This document shows, one piece after another, positions 44,617-53,189 of a stretch of DNA of 64,000 bases. The notes beneath the pieces were generated by a model, which saw nothing but the letters and a program-made list of their open reading frames with translations, made no database searches and was not told the origin of the DNA. This DNA is from Pseudomonas sp. NC02 (GTDB lineage: Bacteria; Pseudomonadota; Gammaproteobacteria; Pseudomonadales; Pseudomonadaceae): NCBI RefSeq assembly GCF_002874965.1, contig NZ_CP025624.1, positions 1,364,001 through 1,428,000 on the forward strand, written 5' to 3'. A program made the position numbers and the translations under genes. Within the stretch, counting starts at the first letter, position 1. Each line of letters begins with the position of its first letter.

Positions 44617-45261
44617 TCAGGATTTTGGCGGATTGACCTTCTGCACCAGCTCATAGGCACGCACCGTCGCCGGGCGTTGCTTGATGTGGTTGAACCAGCG
44701 TTCTACATGTGGGAAGTCTTCCAGCTTCTGGCTCTGCCACTTGTGGGAAACGATCCACGGGTAGATCGCCATGTCGGCAATGCTGTATTCCTCGCCGGCC
44801 ACGAACGTGCGGTCGGCCAGGCGCCGGTCCAGCACGCCATACAGGCGGGCGGTCTCATCCACATAGCGTTTGATCGCGTAGGGAATCTTTTCCGGGGCGA
44901 ACTGGCTGAAGTGGTGATTCTGGCCGGCCATCGGCCCCAGGCCACCCATTTGCCAGAACAGCCATTGCAGCGCTTCCTGACGACCACGCAGGTCCTGGGG
45001 AATGAACTTGCCGGTTTTTTCCGCGAGGTACAGCAGGATCGCACCGGATTCGAACAGGGAAATCGGCGCGCCGCCGTCGGTCGGGTTCTGATCGACGATG
45101 GCCGGGATGCGGTTATTGGGTGCGATCTTCAGGAAGTCGGGCTTGAACTGATCGCCCTGGCCGATGTTGATCGGGTGTACCTCGTAAGGCAGGCCGGCTT
45201 CTTCCAGGAACAACGACACTTTGTGACCGTTGGGGGTGGTCCAGTAATACAGGTCGATCAT
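44617..45261 (-). CDS. Glutathione S-transferase family protein, YfcG-like
   Basis: 214 residues from the ATG at 45261. The thioredoxin-like N-terminal domain begins IDLYYWTTPNGHKVSLFLEE, with the TPN motif of the Nu-class/YfcG disulfide-bond oxidoreductases, and FESGAILLYLAEK contacts glutathione. The helical C-terminal domain (about 90-200) contains GGLGPMAGQ and the N-capping SIADMAIYPW. YfcG-type enzymes reduce disulfides with glutathione despite lacking a catalytic Cys. Substrate here unknown. Confidence 0.88.
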   Translation of the reverse strand: MIDLYYWTTPNGHKVSLFLEEAGLPYEVHPINIGQGDQFKPDFLKIAPNNRIPAIVDQNPTDGGAPISLFESGAILLYLAEKTGKFIPQDLRGRQEALQWLFWQMGGLGPMAGQNHHFSQFAPEKIPYAIKRYVDETARLYGVLDRRLADRTFVAGEEYSIADMAIYPWIVSHKWQSQKLEDFPHVERWFNHIKQRPATVRAYELVQKVNPPKS

Positions 45262-45357
45262 GAAGCTCTCCAAGGGTGGTGATGCTTGAGCGAATGCCTG
45301 TAGGTATAGGTGATGTTAGGGTGACGAAAATTCAATGAAACATTTGGGTCTATCGAT

Positions 45358-45909
45358 ATGGAAATTCGTGCGGGCGCAGCGTTGATTCTGATTGACCAGC
45401 AAAAAGGCATTCATCATCCCAGGCTGGGACGGCGCAATAATCCGCACGCCGAGGCGCGCATGCTGGCGTTGCTGGCGCATTGGCGGCGCGAAGGCTGGCC
45501 GGTGATTCATGTGCAGCATCTTTCCCATTCGCCGGAATCGGTGTTCTGGCCGCAGCAGTCGGGGGTTGAGTTTCAGGACGCGTTTATTCCGCAGGCGGGT
45601 GAGCAGTTGATCCAGAAACGCGTGCCGGACGCATTTTGTGGGACGGGGCTGGAAGCGAGGTTGCGTGAGGCCGGGCTTCGGCAAGTGGTGCTGGTGGGCG
45701 TGGCCACCCATAACTCGGTGGAGGCCACGGCCCGCAGTGCCGGCAACCTGGGGTTTGAGACGTGGGTTATCGAAGATGCCTGCTACACCTTCGACAAGGC
45801 GGACTTTTTCGGGCAGATGCATTCGGCGCAGGCGGTACATGCCATGTCGTTGGGCAACCTGCACGGCGAGTACGCCACAGTGATTTCCTCCAAACAGTTG
45901 CTGGAGTGA
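45358..45909 (+). CDS. Isochorismatase-fold hydrolase lacking the usual catalytic Cys
   Basis: 183 residues of the cysteine-hydrolase (isochorismatase-like) fold. The catalytic Asp is in LILIDQQKGI (D18) and the Lys in LIQKRVPDAF. The segment that normally carries the nucleophilic Cys reads GVATHNSVEATARSAG, with Ser in its place, as in some family members. The isochorismatase-like domain covers the whole protein. Substrate is unknown. It is convergent with the siderophore ATPase gene, with a REP-like hairpin between. Confidence 0.82.
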   Translation: MEIRAGAALILIDQQKGIHHPRLGRRNNPHAEARMLALLAHWRREGWPVIHVQHLSHSPESVFWPQQSGVEFQDAFIPQAGEQLIQKRVPDAFCGTGLEARLREAGLRQVVLVGVATHNSVEATARSAGNLGFETWVIEDACYTFDKADFFGQMHSAQAVHAMSLGNLHGEYATVISSKQLLE

Positions 45910-45913
45910 CCGT

Positions 45914-46061
45914 TGTGGCGAGGGAGCTTGCTCCCGCTGGACCAGGCTGGAGCTCCAGTGCGAAGCGCTCCCGAGTGCCTCACCTCAGTCCGCCTGAAGA
46001 CGCGCGTGCACAGATTTTGGGGCTGCTACGCAGCCCAACGGGAGCAAGCTCCCTCGCCACA
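45914..46061. repeat. REP-like long palindrome of the GCGAGGGAGCTTGCTCCC type
   Basis: TGTGGCGAGGGAGCTTGCTC at 45914 and its inverted copy ending GCCACA at 46061 are ~150 bases apart at the outside. Inside is a GGGGCTGCTACGCAGCCC hairpin, shared with the inner element at 41806. It lies between two convergent genes and may double as a terminator. Confidence 0.8.
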
Positions 46062-46067
46062 GAGGAT

Positions 46068-46856
46068 CTAAGCCACCGCTCCGTCCACCAACACCTGCAA
46101 CGTTTGTTGTGAGCATCGCTCGATGCGTACCCGCACACCATAGACTTCGGCAAACAGCGCCGTATCCAGCACGTCATCCGCCGCGCCACTGGCGTACAGC
46201 CGGCCCTGGCGCAGCACCGCGATATGGTCGGCATAGCGCGCCGCGAGGTTGATGTCGTGCAGCACCACCACGGCGATCAGGTTGTGTTCCCGCACCAGGT
46301 CGCGCACGCAATCCATGACCTTCAACTGGTAGTTCAAGTCCAGCGCACTGGTGGGTTCATCCAGCAGCATCACCTGTGGCCGACGCGCAATCAGTTGCGC
46401 CAGGCTGACCAGTTGCCGCTGGCCGCCGGATAACGTGCTCAATAGCTGATCCGCCAGATGAGCGATGCCAATCCTTTGCAACGCATCAAAGGCCTCGCGC
46501 ATGCACGCGTCGCTTGAAAGCGCAATGCCCTCGACGTTCGCCACCCGCAGCGCCGCGATCACGCTTTCCATCACACTCAGGCTCAAGCCCGGCGGAAGGT
46601 TTTGCGGCATATAGGTCACACGCCGGGCGCGGTCACCGACGGACATTTTCGTCAGGTCCAGGTCACCCAATCTGACAACGCCGTGCATCTTTTCCAGCCC
46701 CGCCACCGCCCGCAGCAACGTCGACTTGCCCGCACCGTTCGGCCCGATCAACGCGGTCAGGCTGCCGTGGGCCAAGGTTGGCAAACTCAGGTCATGCACA
46801 ATCTGGCGCCGGCCATAGCTGACCTGGGCGTTCTGAATCGACAGCCCGCTGCTCAT
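46068..46856 (-). CDS. Iron-siderophore ABC transporter ATP-binding protein
   Basis: 262 residues. Walker A is GPNGAGKST (about 38-46), the signature is LSGGQRQL, Walker B is VMLLDEPTSALD, and the switch His lies in VVVLHDINLAAR, all typical of FepC/FecE/HmuV-type ATPases. The start overlaps the permease stop by 4 bases. It powers uptake with the permease at 46853 and binding protein at 48073. Confidence 0.92.
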   Translation of the reverse strand: MSSGLSIQNAQVSYGRRQIVHDLSLPTLAHGSLTALIGPNGAGKSTLLRAVAGLEKMHGVVRLGDLDLTKMSVGDRARRVTYMPQNLPPGLSLSVMESVIAALRVANVEGIALSSDACMREAFDALQRIGIAHLADQLLSTLSGGQRQLVSLAQLIARRPQVMLLDEPTSALDLNYQLKVMDCVRDLVREHNLIAVVVLHDINLAARYADHIAVLRQGRLYASGAADDVLDTALFAEVYGVRVRIERCSQQTLQVLVDGAVA

Positions 46857-47911
46857 AACTGCCTCCCGCGCTTGAACACCAGCAACACGAAAATCGGCAC
46901 GCCCACCAGCGCGGTGACGATACCCACGGGTACGATCACCCCGGGCATGATCAGCTTGCTGGCGATGGATGACAGCGACAACAACAACGCGCCGACAAGC
47001 GCGCTGGCCGGCAGCAGGAAGCGCTGGTCTTCACCCACCAGAATCCGCGCGATGTGCGGACCCACCAGGCCGATAAATCCGATGGTTCCCACAAACGCCA
47101 CGGCGGTGGCCGACAGCAGGCTGATGCGCAACAACGAGAAAAACCGCAGGCGCTTCACATCGACACCGAAGCTTTGCGCGCGGTCTTCGCCCATGCGCAA
47201 CAGGGTCAGGCGTGGCGCGGCCGCGAAGGAAAAGGGCATGACCACGGCGACCACCAACGCGAGGATGCCGAGCTTGTCCCAGTTGGCCCGGGTCACGCTG
47301 CCCAGGGTCCAGAACACCAGTTGTTGCAGCACATCTTCGGTGGCGACCAGTTGCAACAGGGCGACCACCGCGTTGCAACTGAACACCAGGGCAATCCCGA
47401 ACAGCACCAGGTTTTCCACCCCGGCACCGCGCAGGCGCGACATGGCTTGCAGCAAAAAGACCGAGGCGGCGGCAAACACAAAGGCTGAAATGGAAATCGC
47501 CGTATTGGCCGACACCCACAGCGTCGTCACCGGAAACACAATCACCAGGGACGCGCCCAACGCCGCCGCCGAGGAAACCCCCAGGGTGAATGGACTGGCG
47601 AGCGGGTTGTTAAGGATCGCCTGCATCTCGGCGCCCGCCAGCGACAGCGCGCAACCGACCAACACCGCCATCAAGGCGTAGGGCAGGCGCACGTTCCAGA
47701 TGATCACCTGGTCGGTGGCGCTCAGGTGGGCCGGGTGCAGCAAGCCATCGAGCAGGGCGCCAAGGCCCATGCCCGACGGGCCGCTGGCCAGGTCCACGAG
47801 GATCGCGCACATCAGCGCGCCACCCAGCAGGGCCAGCAGCCAGCAACGACGCGCGAGCAGGCGGCGATAGCCTTGGCTGGCGGTGGCGAGGTCGAGGGTT
47901 TGAGTGGTCAT
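46853..47911 (-). CDS. Iron-siderophore ABC transporter permease, FecCD family
   Basis: 352 residues with about nine or ten hydrophobic helices, of the BtuC/FecCD fold. Family signatures are VGCALSLAGAEMQAILNNPLASPFTLGVSSAAALGA-like text split here as GAEMQAILNNPLASPF and TLGVSSAA, and the cytoplasmic IGFIGLVGPHIAR. A single polypeptide probably forms a homodimeric channel. A REPIN lies between it and the binding-protein gene upstream. Confidence 0.92.
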   Translation of the reverse strand: MTTQTLDLATASQGYRRLLARRCWLLALLGGALMCAILVDLASGPSGMGLGALLDGLLHPAHLSATDQVIIWNVRLPYALMAVLVGCALSLAGAEMQAILNNPLASPFTLGVSSAAALGASLVIVFPVTTLWVSANTAISISAFVFAAASVFLLQAMSRLRGAGVENLVLFGIALVFSCNAVVALLQLVATEDVLQQLVFWTLGSVTRANWDKLGILALVVAVVMPFSFAAAPRLTLLRMGEDRAQSFGVDVKRLRFFSLLRISLLSATAVAFVGTIGFIGLVGPHIARILVGEDQRFLLPASALVGALLLSLSSIASKLIMPGVIVPVGIVTALVGVPIFVLLVFKRGRQL

Positions 47912-47961
47912 TGGATTCGCAGCCTTGAAAACGACGAAAATCCCTGCCGGTACACGGTCAG

Positions 47962-48033
47962 TGTGGGAGCTGGCTTGCCTGCGATGGCGATGGTGAATCC
48001 AACACCGCTATCGCAGGCAAGCCAGCTCCCACA
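47962..48033. repeat. REPIN inside the siderophore uptake operon
   Basis: TGTGGGAGCTGGCTTGCCTG at 47962 and its inverted copy ending CAGCTCCCACA at 48033 lie between the binding-protein and permease genes, all on the minus strand. Such intra-operon REPs can stabilise upstream mRNA segments. Confidence 0.88.
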
Positions 48034-48072
48034 GGAACCGTGTCCAGGCAGGGAATGGGTTGTGAGCCTTAG

Positions 48073-49188
48073 TTACTTGGGTTTGCCATCAATCCAGTAA
48101 GCACCCTGCAGCGGCATGCCGAGGAACTGTTGGTTCATCGCTTCCATGGTCGCCTTGGGATCCAGCTTGGCGAACAATTCCGGATGCACCCACTTGGCCA
48201 GCGCTTCAATCGCCAGCAGGTTGTACGGCGAGTTGTAGAAGTCATGCCACAGACCGTGGGAATTGCCCTCACGAATCGCCCGAAGGTTCACAAACTCAGG
48301 GCGGGCCAGCACGGTATCAAACGCGGCACGCGCGTCTTCGTTGCTCACGCCAGCACCCAGAATCAACCCGGGCTTGTGATTGCCGGTGGCCACATACACA
48401 TCCGGGTCAGCTTTCAGCGCGTACTCGACACTGATATCTCCCAGCGCCCCCGGCACCACGTCGGCGGCGATGTTGCGCCCGCCCACCAGCTTGATCACTT
48501 CACCCATGCCGCTCTTGCCAGTGGTGTGCCCCGGTGCCTGCCAGGCGCCGGCCAGCAATTCCAGGAACACGCTCGGGCGCGGCCCGGCCGGCAAGGTGGC
48601 GACGGCGTCGGTGATCACCTTGATGTGCTGGTCATAAAAGTCGAGGAACGCCTTGGCCTGGGTTTCCCGGCCCAGGGCCTGGCCCAGGGCGGTCATGCTG
48701 GCGTGGGTGCCTTGCACCGGGTTGATGCGGAAGTCGACGAACAACACTGCAATGCCCGCCTTGGCCAACACGTCCGCCACCGGGCTGTGTTCAGTCGGGC
48801 CATGGCCGGAAATGCTGAACACCGCCAGGTCCGGTTTCAGCGAAAGAATTTCCTCGGCGCTGACGCTTTGCTCCGACGCCTGGCCAATCAGCGGAATGTC
48901 TTTTACCGTCGGAAATTTCGCCACGTAGGCGTTATAGGTGTGGGCGTCCAACAGTTTCAAATCATTCTGCCAGCCGACAATCCGTTGGAATGGCGCGTCC
49001 TTGTCCAGCAAGGCAAAGGCCGAAATCAGCCGGCCTTCGCCGAGCACCACGCGCTGCACGTGGTCTGGCACCTCGACCTTGCGGCCCAGCACGTCGGTGA
49101 CTTCATGGGCGGCGGCGGTTTCGGCGTGGCCGAGGATCAGCACGGCAAACAGCGCGCCCAGCTTGAGGAAGTTGCGGGGTTTCAGCAT
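48073..49188 (-). CDS. Periplasmic iron-siderophore binding protein
   Basis: 371 residues from the ATG at 49188 (GGAG site upstream); the frame extends 12 codons further. The signal peptide ends around ETAAA-H (residue ~27). The mature fold matches the FepB/FecB/BtuF type: VTDVLGRKVEVPDHVQRVVLGEG at the start, then VSAEEILSLKPDLAVFSISG. A metal-siderophore complex is the likely ligand. It follows piuC after 28 bases and precedes the permease. Confidence 0.9.
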   Translation of the reverse strand: MLKPRNFLKLGALFAVLILGHAETAAAHEVTDVLGRKVEVPDHVQRVVLGEGRLISAFALLDKDAPFQRIVGWQNDLKLLDAHTYNAYVAKFPTVKDIPLIGQASEQSVSAEEILSLKPDLAVFSISGHGPTEHSPVADVLAKAGIAVLFVDFRINPVQGTHASMTALGQALGRETQAKAFLDFYDQHIKVITDAVATLPAGPRPSVFLELLAGAWQAPGHTTGKSGMGEVIKLVGGRNIAADVVPGALGDISVEYALKADPDVYVATGNHKPGLILGAGVSNEDARAAFDTVLARPEFVNLRAIREGNSHGLWHDFYNSPYNLLAIEALAKWVHPELFAKLDPKATMEAMNQQFLGMPLQGAYWIDGKPK

Positions 49189-49216
49189 GGCGAGAACTCC
49201 AGGTGAAGGCGGCGCA

Positions 49217-49897
49217 TCAGACATCGCTCCAGCGCCGCAAAAGGTTGTGATAGGCGCCGCTCAGTTGCAGCAATGCGTGGTCGTCGGCGTGTTGCGCGGT
49301 GAGGCGTTGAATCGCCACGTCCATGTCCAGCAGCAGTTGGCGCTGGCTGTCTTCTCGCACCAGGCTTTCGATCCAGAAGAAACTGGCGATGCGCTCGCCG
49401 CGGGTGACCGGGTTGATCTTGTGCAAACTGCTGCCGGGATAAATCAGCAGGTGTCCGGCGGTCAGCTTCACCGAGTGCTCGCCGAAGGTGTCGCGGATCA
49501 CCAGTTCGCCGCCGTCGTAGCTGGCCGGATCAGCCAGGAACAAGGTGGCGGAGATGTCGGTGCGCACCCGTTCGCGCACGCCCTTGAGGCCGCGAATCGC
49601 ATTGTCGATATGCCAGTCGAAGGCCTCGCCGCCGCTGTAGCGGTTGAACAGCGGCGGGTAGATTTTCTTCGGCAGGGCGGCGGACATGAACAGCGCGTTG
49701 TCCGACAGCCGAGACAGAATCTGCTCACCCAGGCGAATCGCTACCGGCGCGTCTTCCGACAGCTGCCGGTTGTTTTTCGCCCTGGCCGAGCGTTGCCCGG
49801 CGGTAACCTTGCCGTCGACCCACGGTTGATCGAGCAGGGTGGTGACGGCCACCTCGACTTCTTCGGCACTCAACAGGCCGGGGATTTCGATCAGCAC
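49217..49897 (-). CDS. piuC: PiuC-type Fe(II)/2-oxoglutarate dioxygenase (PKHD hydroxylase)
   Basis: 226 residues. The iron triad is H96, D98 (WHIDNA) and H159 (SLHKINPV), with the 2-oxoglutarate-binding R169. PiuC-type genes accompany piuA siderophore receptors across pseudomonads and enteric bacteria (YbiX next to Fiu); the substrate is unknown, though iron handling is assumed. It starts 3 bases after the receptor stop, so it is clearly co-transcribed. Confidence 0.92.
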   Translation of the reverse strand: MLIEIPGLLSAEEVEVAVTTLLDQPWVDGKVTAGQRSARAKNNRQLSEDAPVAIRLGEQILSRLSDNALFMSAALPKKIYPPLFNRYSGGEAFDWHIDNAIRGLKGVRERVRTDISATLFLADPASYDGGELVIRDTFGEHSVKLTAGHLLIYPGSSLHKINPVTRGERIASFFWIESLVREDSQRQLLLDMDVAIQRLTAQHADDHALLQLSGAYHNLLRRWSDV

Positions 49898-49900
49898 GGC

Positions 49901-52282
49901 TTAAAACTCATAGTCGACACTGGCGGTGAGCGTGCGCCCGGCGCCCGGAATGCCGTAGAGCTGGAAGCCGTCCAGGGACGCGCCGATCTGGCTGTAGTAG
50001 AACTTGTTAAACACGTTGTTCAGGTTGAGGTTGACCGTGGTTTGCCTGGTCACTTTGTATTGCGCAGCCACGTTGTTGAGCCAGTAGCCGGGGGCCTTTT
50101 CGTGGTCACGGGTGTAGATCGCGTACACGCCGGACGGGCCGGTGGCGTAGCTGCTGTTGTTGTTCAGGCCGCCGACGTATTTGTTGTCGCTGTAGCGGCG
50201 GCGTCCTACGTATTGCGCGCCGTAACTCAGGCTCAGGTCGTCGGTGACGGCGTAGGTGGTCCACAGGTTGGCGGTCAGGTCGGGAACGTTCTTGGCTTCC
50301 TCGCCTTTGTTTGCCCCTTTGGTCTGGGTGCTTTTCAGCGCGGAGAACCCGCTGTACACCGTCCAGCGCGGGCTGATATTGCCTTGCAGGCCCAGTTCCA
50401 CACCGTCTACGCGCTTGGCGGGGAGGGCGCGTACCGGAGCGCTTTCGCCGTCCTGGTATTCCCAGGAGTTGTCCAGTTCGGTGCGGAAGATCGCGGCGGT
50501 GACGTTCAGCAGGTCGTGGGCAATGTCCCACTTGGTGCCGATCTCGTAGGTCTTCGACTTGGCCGGGGTGTAGTTGCTGGTGCTCGCGGCGCCGTAGATC
50601 TGGTTGTTGGTCGACGCGCCCAGGGCTGACGGTTGTGCCGCTTCGCTGTAGGACACGTAGATGCTGCCGTTAGGCAACGGCTTGTACACCGCGCCGACCC
50701 GGCCGCTCACGGCACCGTCGGTGCTGTCGATGGACGCTTGGCCACGCTGGGTGGTTTTGGCCTGCCAGTTGTCGTAGCGCAGGGAGCCGAGCACTTGCCA
50801 CTGTTCATTCAGGGTGACGGTATCGCCCAGGTAGATGCCGGCGTTGTCGATCACTGAGCGTGGCTGGCCTTCACCCTTGGTCACTTCGCTGCTGGCGAAG
50901 CTGTGGTTCGGGTCGTTCATGTCGAAGAACAGATCGCCGGCTGGCACTTCGGCGTTGCGTTTCAGGCCGCCGTAGGTCTCGTGATAGAACTCGAGGCCGC
51001 TGACCACCGCGTGTTCCAGCCCGCCGGTATTGAGTTTGAAGGCGAAGTCGGTCTGGTTGTCGAGGATGGTGTAGCGCGTCGACTGGCCGAAGTCGCTCCC
51101 TCGCAAAATACCGTAGGCGGTGTTACCGCTGTTGGCGTATCCCGGGTACGCATTTACCGTGCTGCCGGGCACTTGGCTGATCGGTCCTACGCCGGTGTAG
51201 CCCAAGGTCGCACAGCGCGTGCCGGTGCAGGTTTTTTGGCCATTGCCGTTGGCGGCGAAGAAGCGCGCGGGCGAGAGCACCGCGAAGTTGTCGGTACGCT
51301 CCCACTTGGTCTGGTTCTTCAGGGTCGCTTCGTTCCAGTCGAAATCATGCTCGAAGCGGGTGGTCAGCGAAGTGGTTTTGGTCTGCTGGGTGTACAGGTG
51401 CGAGTCGCCATACCAGTTGGAGCGCTTGACTCCCGGCATGCGGTCGCCGTCGGTGCCGCGCTGGATCGGCACACCGCCGTCCGGCGTGTTGTCGTCCTTC
51501 TGGTAGAAGGTGTCGATAAACAGGCGGGTGTCGGTGCCCAGGCCGAAGCCGAGGGAGGTCGCGATGCCCCAGCGGTCGTAGTCCACGTCGTCACGCTCGG
51601 CCACCTGGTTGTAGTGCTTCATCAGGTTGATGCGCAGGGCGGTGGTGTCATTCAGTTGTTGGTTGAAATCGCCGGTGAGGCGGCGGTAGCTGTCGGTGCC
51701 GATGCCGGCCGAGAGTTTGTTGGCATCCCCCAGATGCGCCTCTTTACTCACCAGGTTGACGCTGCCGCCTACCGCGGAAACGCCGGATTCGATCGAGCCG
51801 GTGCCCTTGAACACTTCTGCCTGTTGCAGGTTGAAGGTGTCGGTGCGGGTCGATTGGCCGGCATCGCGCACACCGTCGACGGTCAGGCTCTGCTCCGAGG
51901 AAAACCCGCGAATCGAAAACAGGTCGCCCCAGCCCAGGTTGCCTTCGCCGGACATGAAGGTGATGCCCGGCACGTTGCGCAACACTTCCTGCAAGGTCTG
52001 CGCGTTTTGCTCCTTGAGCACTTGCTGCGGGACGATGGTTACGCTTTGCGGGGCATCAAGCAGCGGCTGGCTGATTTTTGCCGAGGTCACCCGGTCGACT
52101 TTAAAGGCGGAAGTGGCTTCACCGTCGATCTTGATTTCCGGCAGGCTCAGCACTGAATCATTCGACGCCGCCACCGGCGCATCGGCCCAGGCGGTGGGAG
52201 AAACGCTGCCGGCGGCAAGCAGGCCGAACATCGGCGCAAGGGTAGATTGCAGCGACAGGGCGCGCGGGGTAGGCAATGGCAT
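49901..52282 (-). CDS. piuA: TonB-dependent siderophore receptor, PiuA/Fiu-like
   Basis: 793 residues: signal peptide ending near AWA (residue ~33), a short N-terminal part with candidate TonB-box text (LSLPEIKI), plug domain (about 60-185; SIRGFSSEQSLTVDGVRD) and a 22-strand barrel ending in Phe (SVDYEF). It has no N-terminal signalling extension, so it is not an FecA-type transducer. The piuC gene next door and plug text support the catecholate receptor group. Here piuC is followed by a binding protein, permease and ATPase, forming a complete importer set. A Fur-box-like sequence lies just upstream. Confidence 0.88.
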   Translation of the reverse strand: MPLPTPRALSLQSTLAPMFGLLAAGSVSPTAWADAPVAASNDSVLSLPEIKIDGEATSAFKVDRVTSAKISQPLLDAPQSVTIVPQQVLKEQNAQTLQEVLRNVPGITFMSGEGNLGWGDLFSIRGFSSEQSLTVDGVRDAGQSTRTDTFNLQQAEVFKGTGSIESGVSAVGGSVNLVSKEAHLGDANKLSAGIGTDSYRRLTGDFNQQLNDTTALRINLMKHYNQVAERDDVDYDRWGIATSLGFGLGTDTRLFIDTFYQKDDNTPDGGVPIQRGTDGDRMPGVKRSNWYGDSHLYTQQTKTTSLTTRFEHDFDWNEATLKNQTKWERTDNFAVLSPARFFAANGNGQKTCTGTRCATLGYTGVGPISQVPGSTVNAYPGYANSGNTAYGILRGSDFGQSTRYTILDNQTDFAFKLNTGGLEHAVVSGLEFYHETYGGLKRNAEVPAGDLFFDMNDPNHSFASSEVTKGEGQPRSVIDNAGIYLGDTVTLNEQWQVLGSLRYDNWQAKTTQRGQASIDSTDGAVSGRVGAVYKPLPNGSIYVSYSEAAQPSALGASTNNQIYGAASTSNYTPAKSKTYEIGTKWDIAHDLLNVTAAIFRTELDNSWEYQDGESAPVRALPAKRVDGVELGLQGNISPRWTVYSGFSALKSTQTKGANKGEEAKNVPDLTANLWTTYAVTDDLSLSYGAQYVGRRRYSDNKYVGGLNNNSSYATGPSGVYAIYTRDHEKAPGYWLNNVAAQYKVTRQTTVNLNLNNVFNKFYYSQIGASLDGFQLYGIPGAGRTLTASVDYEF

Positions 52283-52299
52283 TCGGAGTGACCTAGGCT

Positions 52300-52320
52300 A
52301 AATTACAATTAATCTCATTT
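52300..52320 (-). promoter_or_regulatory. Candidate Fur box upstream of piuA
   Basis: On the minus strand, 52320-52300 reads AAATGAGATTAATTGTAATT, an AT-rich interrupted palindrome close to GATAATGATAATCATTATC in the TGA.A.T..TT core. It lies 18-38 bases upstream of the receptor ATG, where it could cover the promoter. The match is partial. Confidence 0.4.
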
Positions 52321-52478
52321 AGATTCGGTAGTCTAAAGACCGATACCGGCCGCCATGCCGTGGCTTTGTAATGTGGATGCGTGATTACCGCTTCCCACAA
52401 CATTCCATTACATTTGCGCGTACTCCTGGCTGAAGTTTCGGCTATCTCCTGCCTTTTGAGTTTCGGACGAATTGCCCC

Positions 52479-53189
52479 ATGGCCAAGCAAGACCACCTGC
52501 TGATCGTTGATGACGACCCGCAAATCCGCCAATTGCTGTGCGACTACCTGAGTGACGCCGGCTTCCAGGTGTCCACCGCCGGCGACGGCAAGGAAATGCG
52601 CCGCCGCCTGGCGCTGAATGTCATCGACCTGATCGTCCTCGACCTGATGTTGCCCGGCGAAGACGGCCTGAGTTTGTGCCGCGAATTGCGCGTCAGCTCC
52701 AACACGCCGGTGATCATGCTCACCGCCAAGGGCACGCTGATCGACCGGATCGTCGGCCTGGAAATCGGCGCCGACGATTACCTGCCCAAGCCGTTCGACC
52801 CGCGGGAGTTGCTGGTGCGGATCAAAGTGGTGCTGCGCCGGGTGCAGAGTTTTCCGGACCGGGCGCGGCTCGATGAAGCACCGAGCATCAGCTTTGCCGG
52901 CTGGCAGCTGGACACCCGGGCCCGCCAATTGCTTTCGCCGGAAGGCGTGGTGGTCAGCCTCGGCAACTCCGATTACCGGGTGTTGCGCCTGTTATTGCAG
53001 CATCCCAACCGGCCGCTGAGCCGCGACTTTTTGCTCAACCACGTGTTCGACAAAGACAGCACGCCGTTCGACCGCTCGATTGATGTGTGCGTCAGCCGAC
53101 TGCGCTCGCAGTTGCCGGCCGGGTTGATCAAGACCGTGCGCAACGAGGGTTACATGCTCACCGCCGACGACGTGGCGCTGCAATCGTGA
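52479..53189 (+). CDS. OmpR-family response regulator
   Basis: 236 residues. The receiver domain has the acidic pocket VDDD (10-13), the phospho-acceptor D55 (IVLDLMLPG) and the switch Lys in YLPKPFDP. A winged-helix OmpR/PhoB output domain fills about 135-230 (NSDYRVLRLLLQHPNRPLSRD, RSIDVCVSRLRSQL). It overlaps the sensor kinase gene by 4 bases (GTGA). It is divergent from the siderophore receptor gene, so it may regulate iron uptake as PirRS does in P. aeruginosa, but this is only suggested by position. Confidence 0.92.
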   Translation: MAKQDHLLIVDDDPQIRQLLCDYLSDAGFQVSTAGDGKEMRRRLALNVIDLIVLDLMLPGEDGLSLCRELRVSSNTPVIMLTAKGTLIDRIVGLEIGADDYLPKPFDPRELLVRIKVVLRRVQSFPDRARLDEAPSISFAGWQLDTRARQLLSPEGVVVSLGNSDYRVLRLLLQHPNRPLSRDFLLNHVFDKDSTPFDRSIDVCVSRLRSQLPAGLIKTVRNEGYMLTADDVALQS

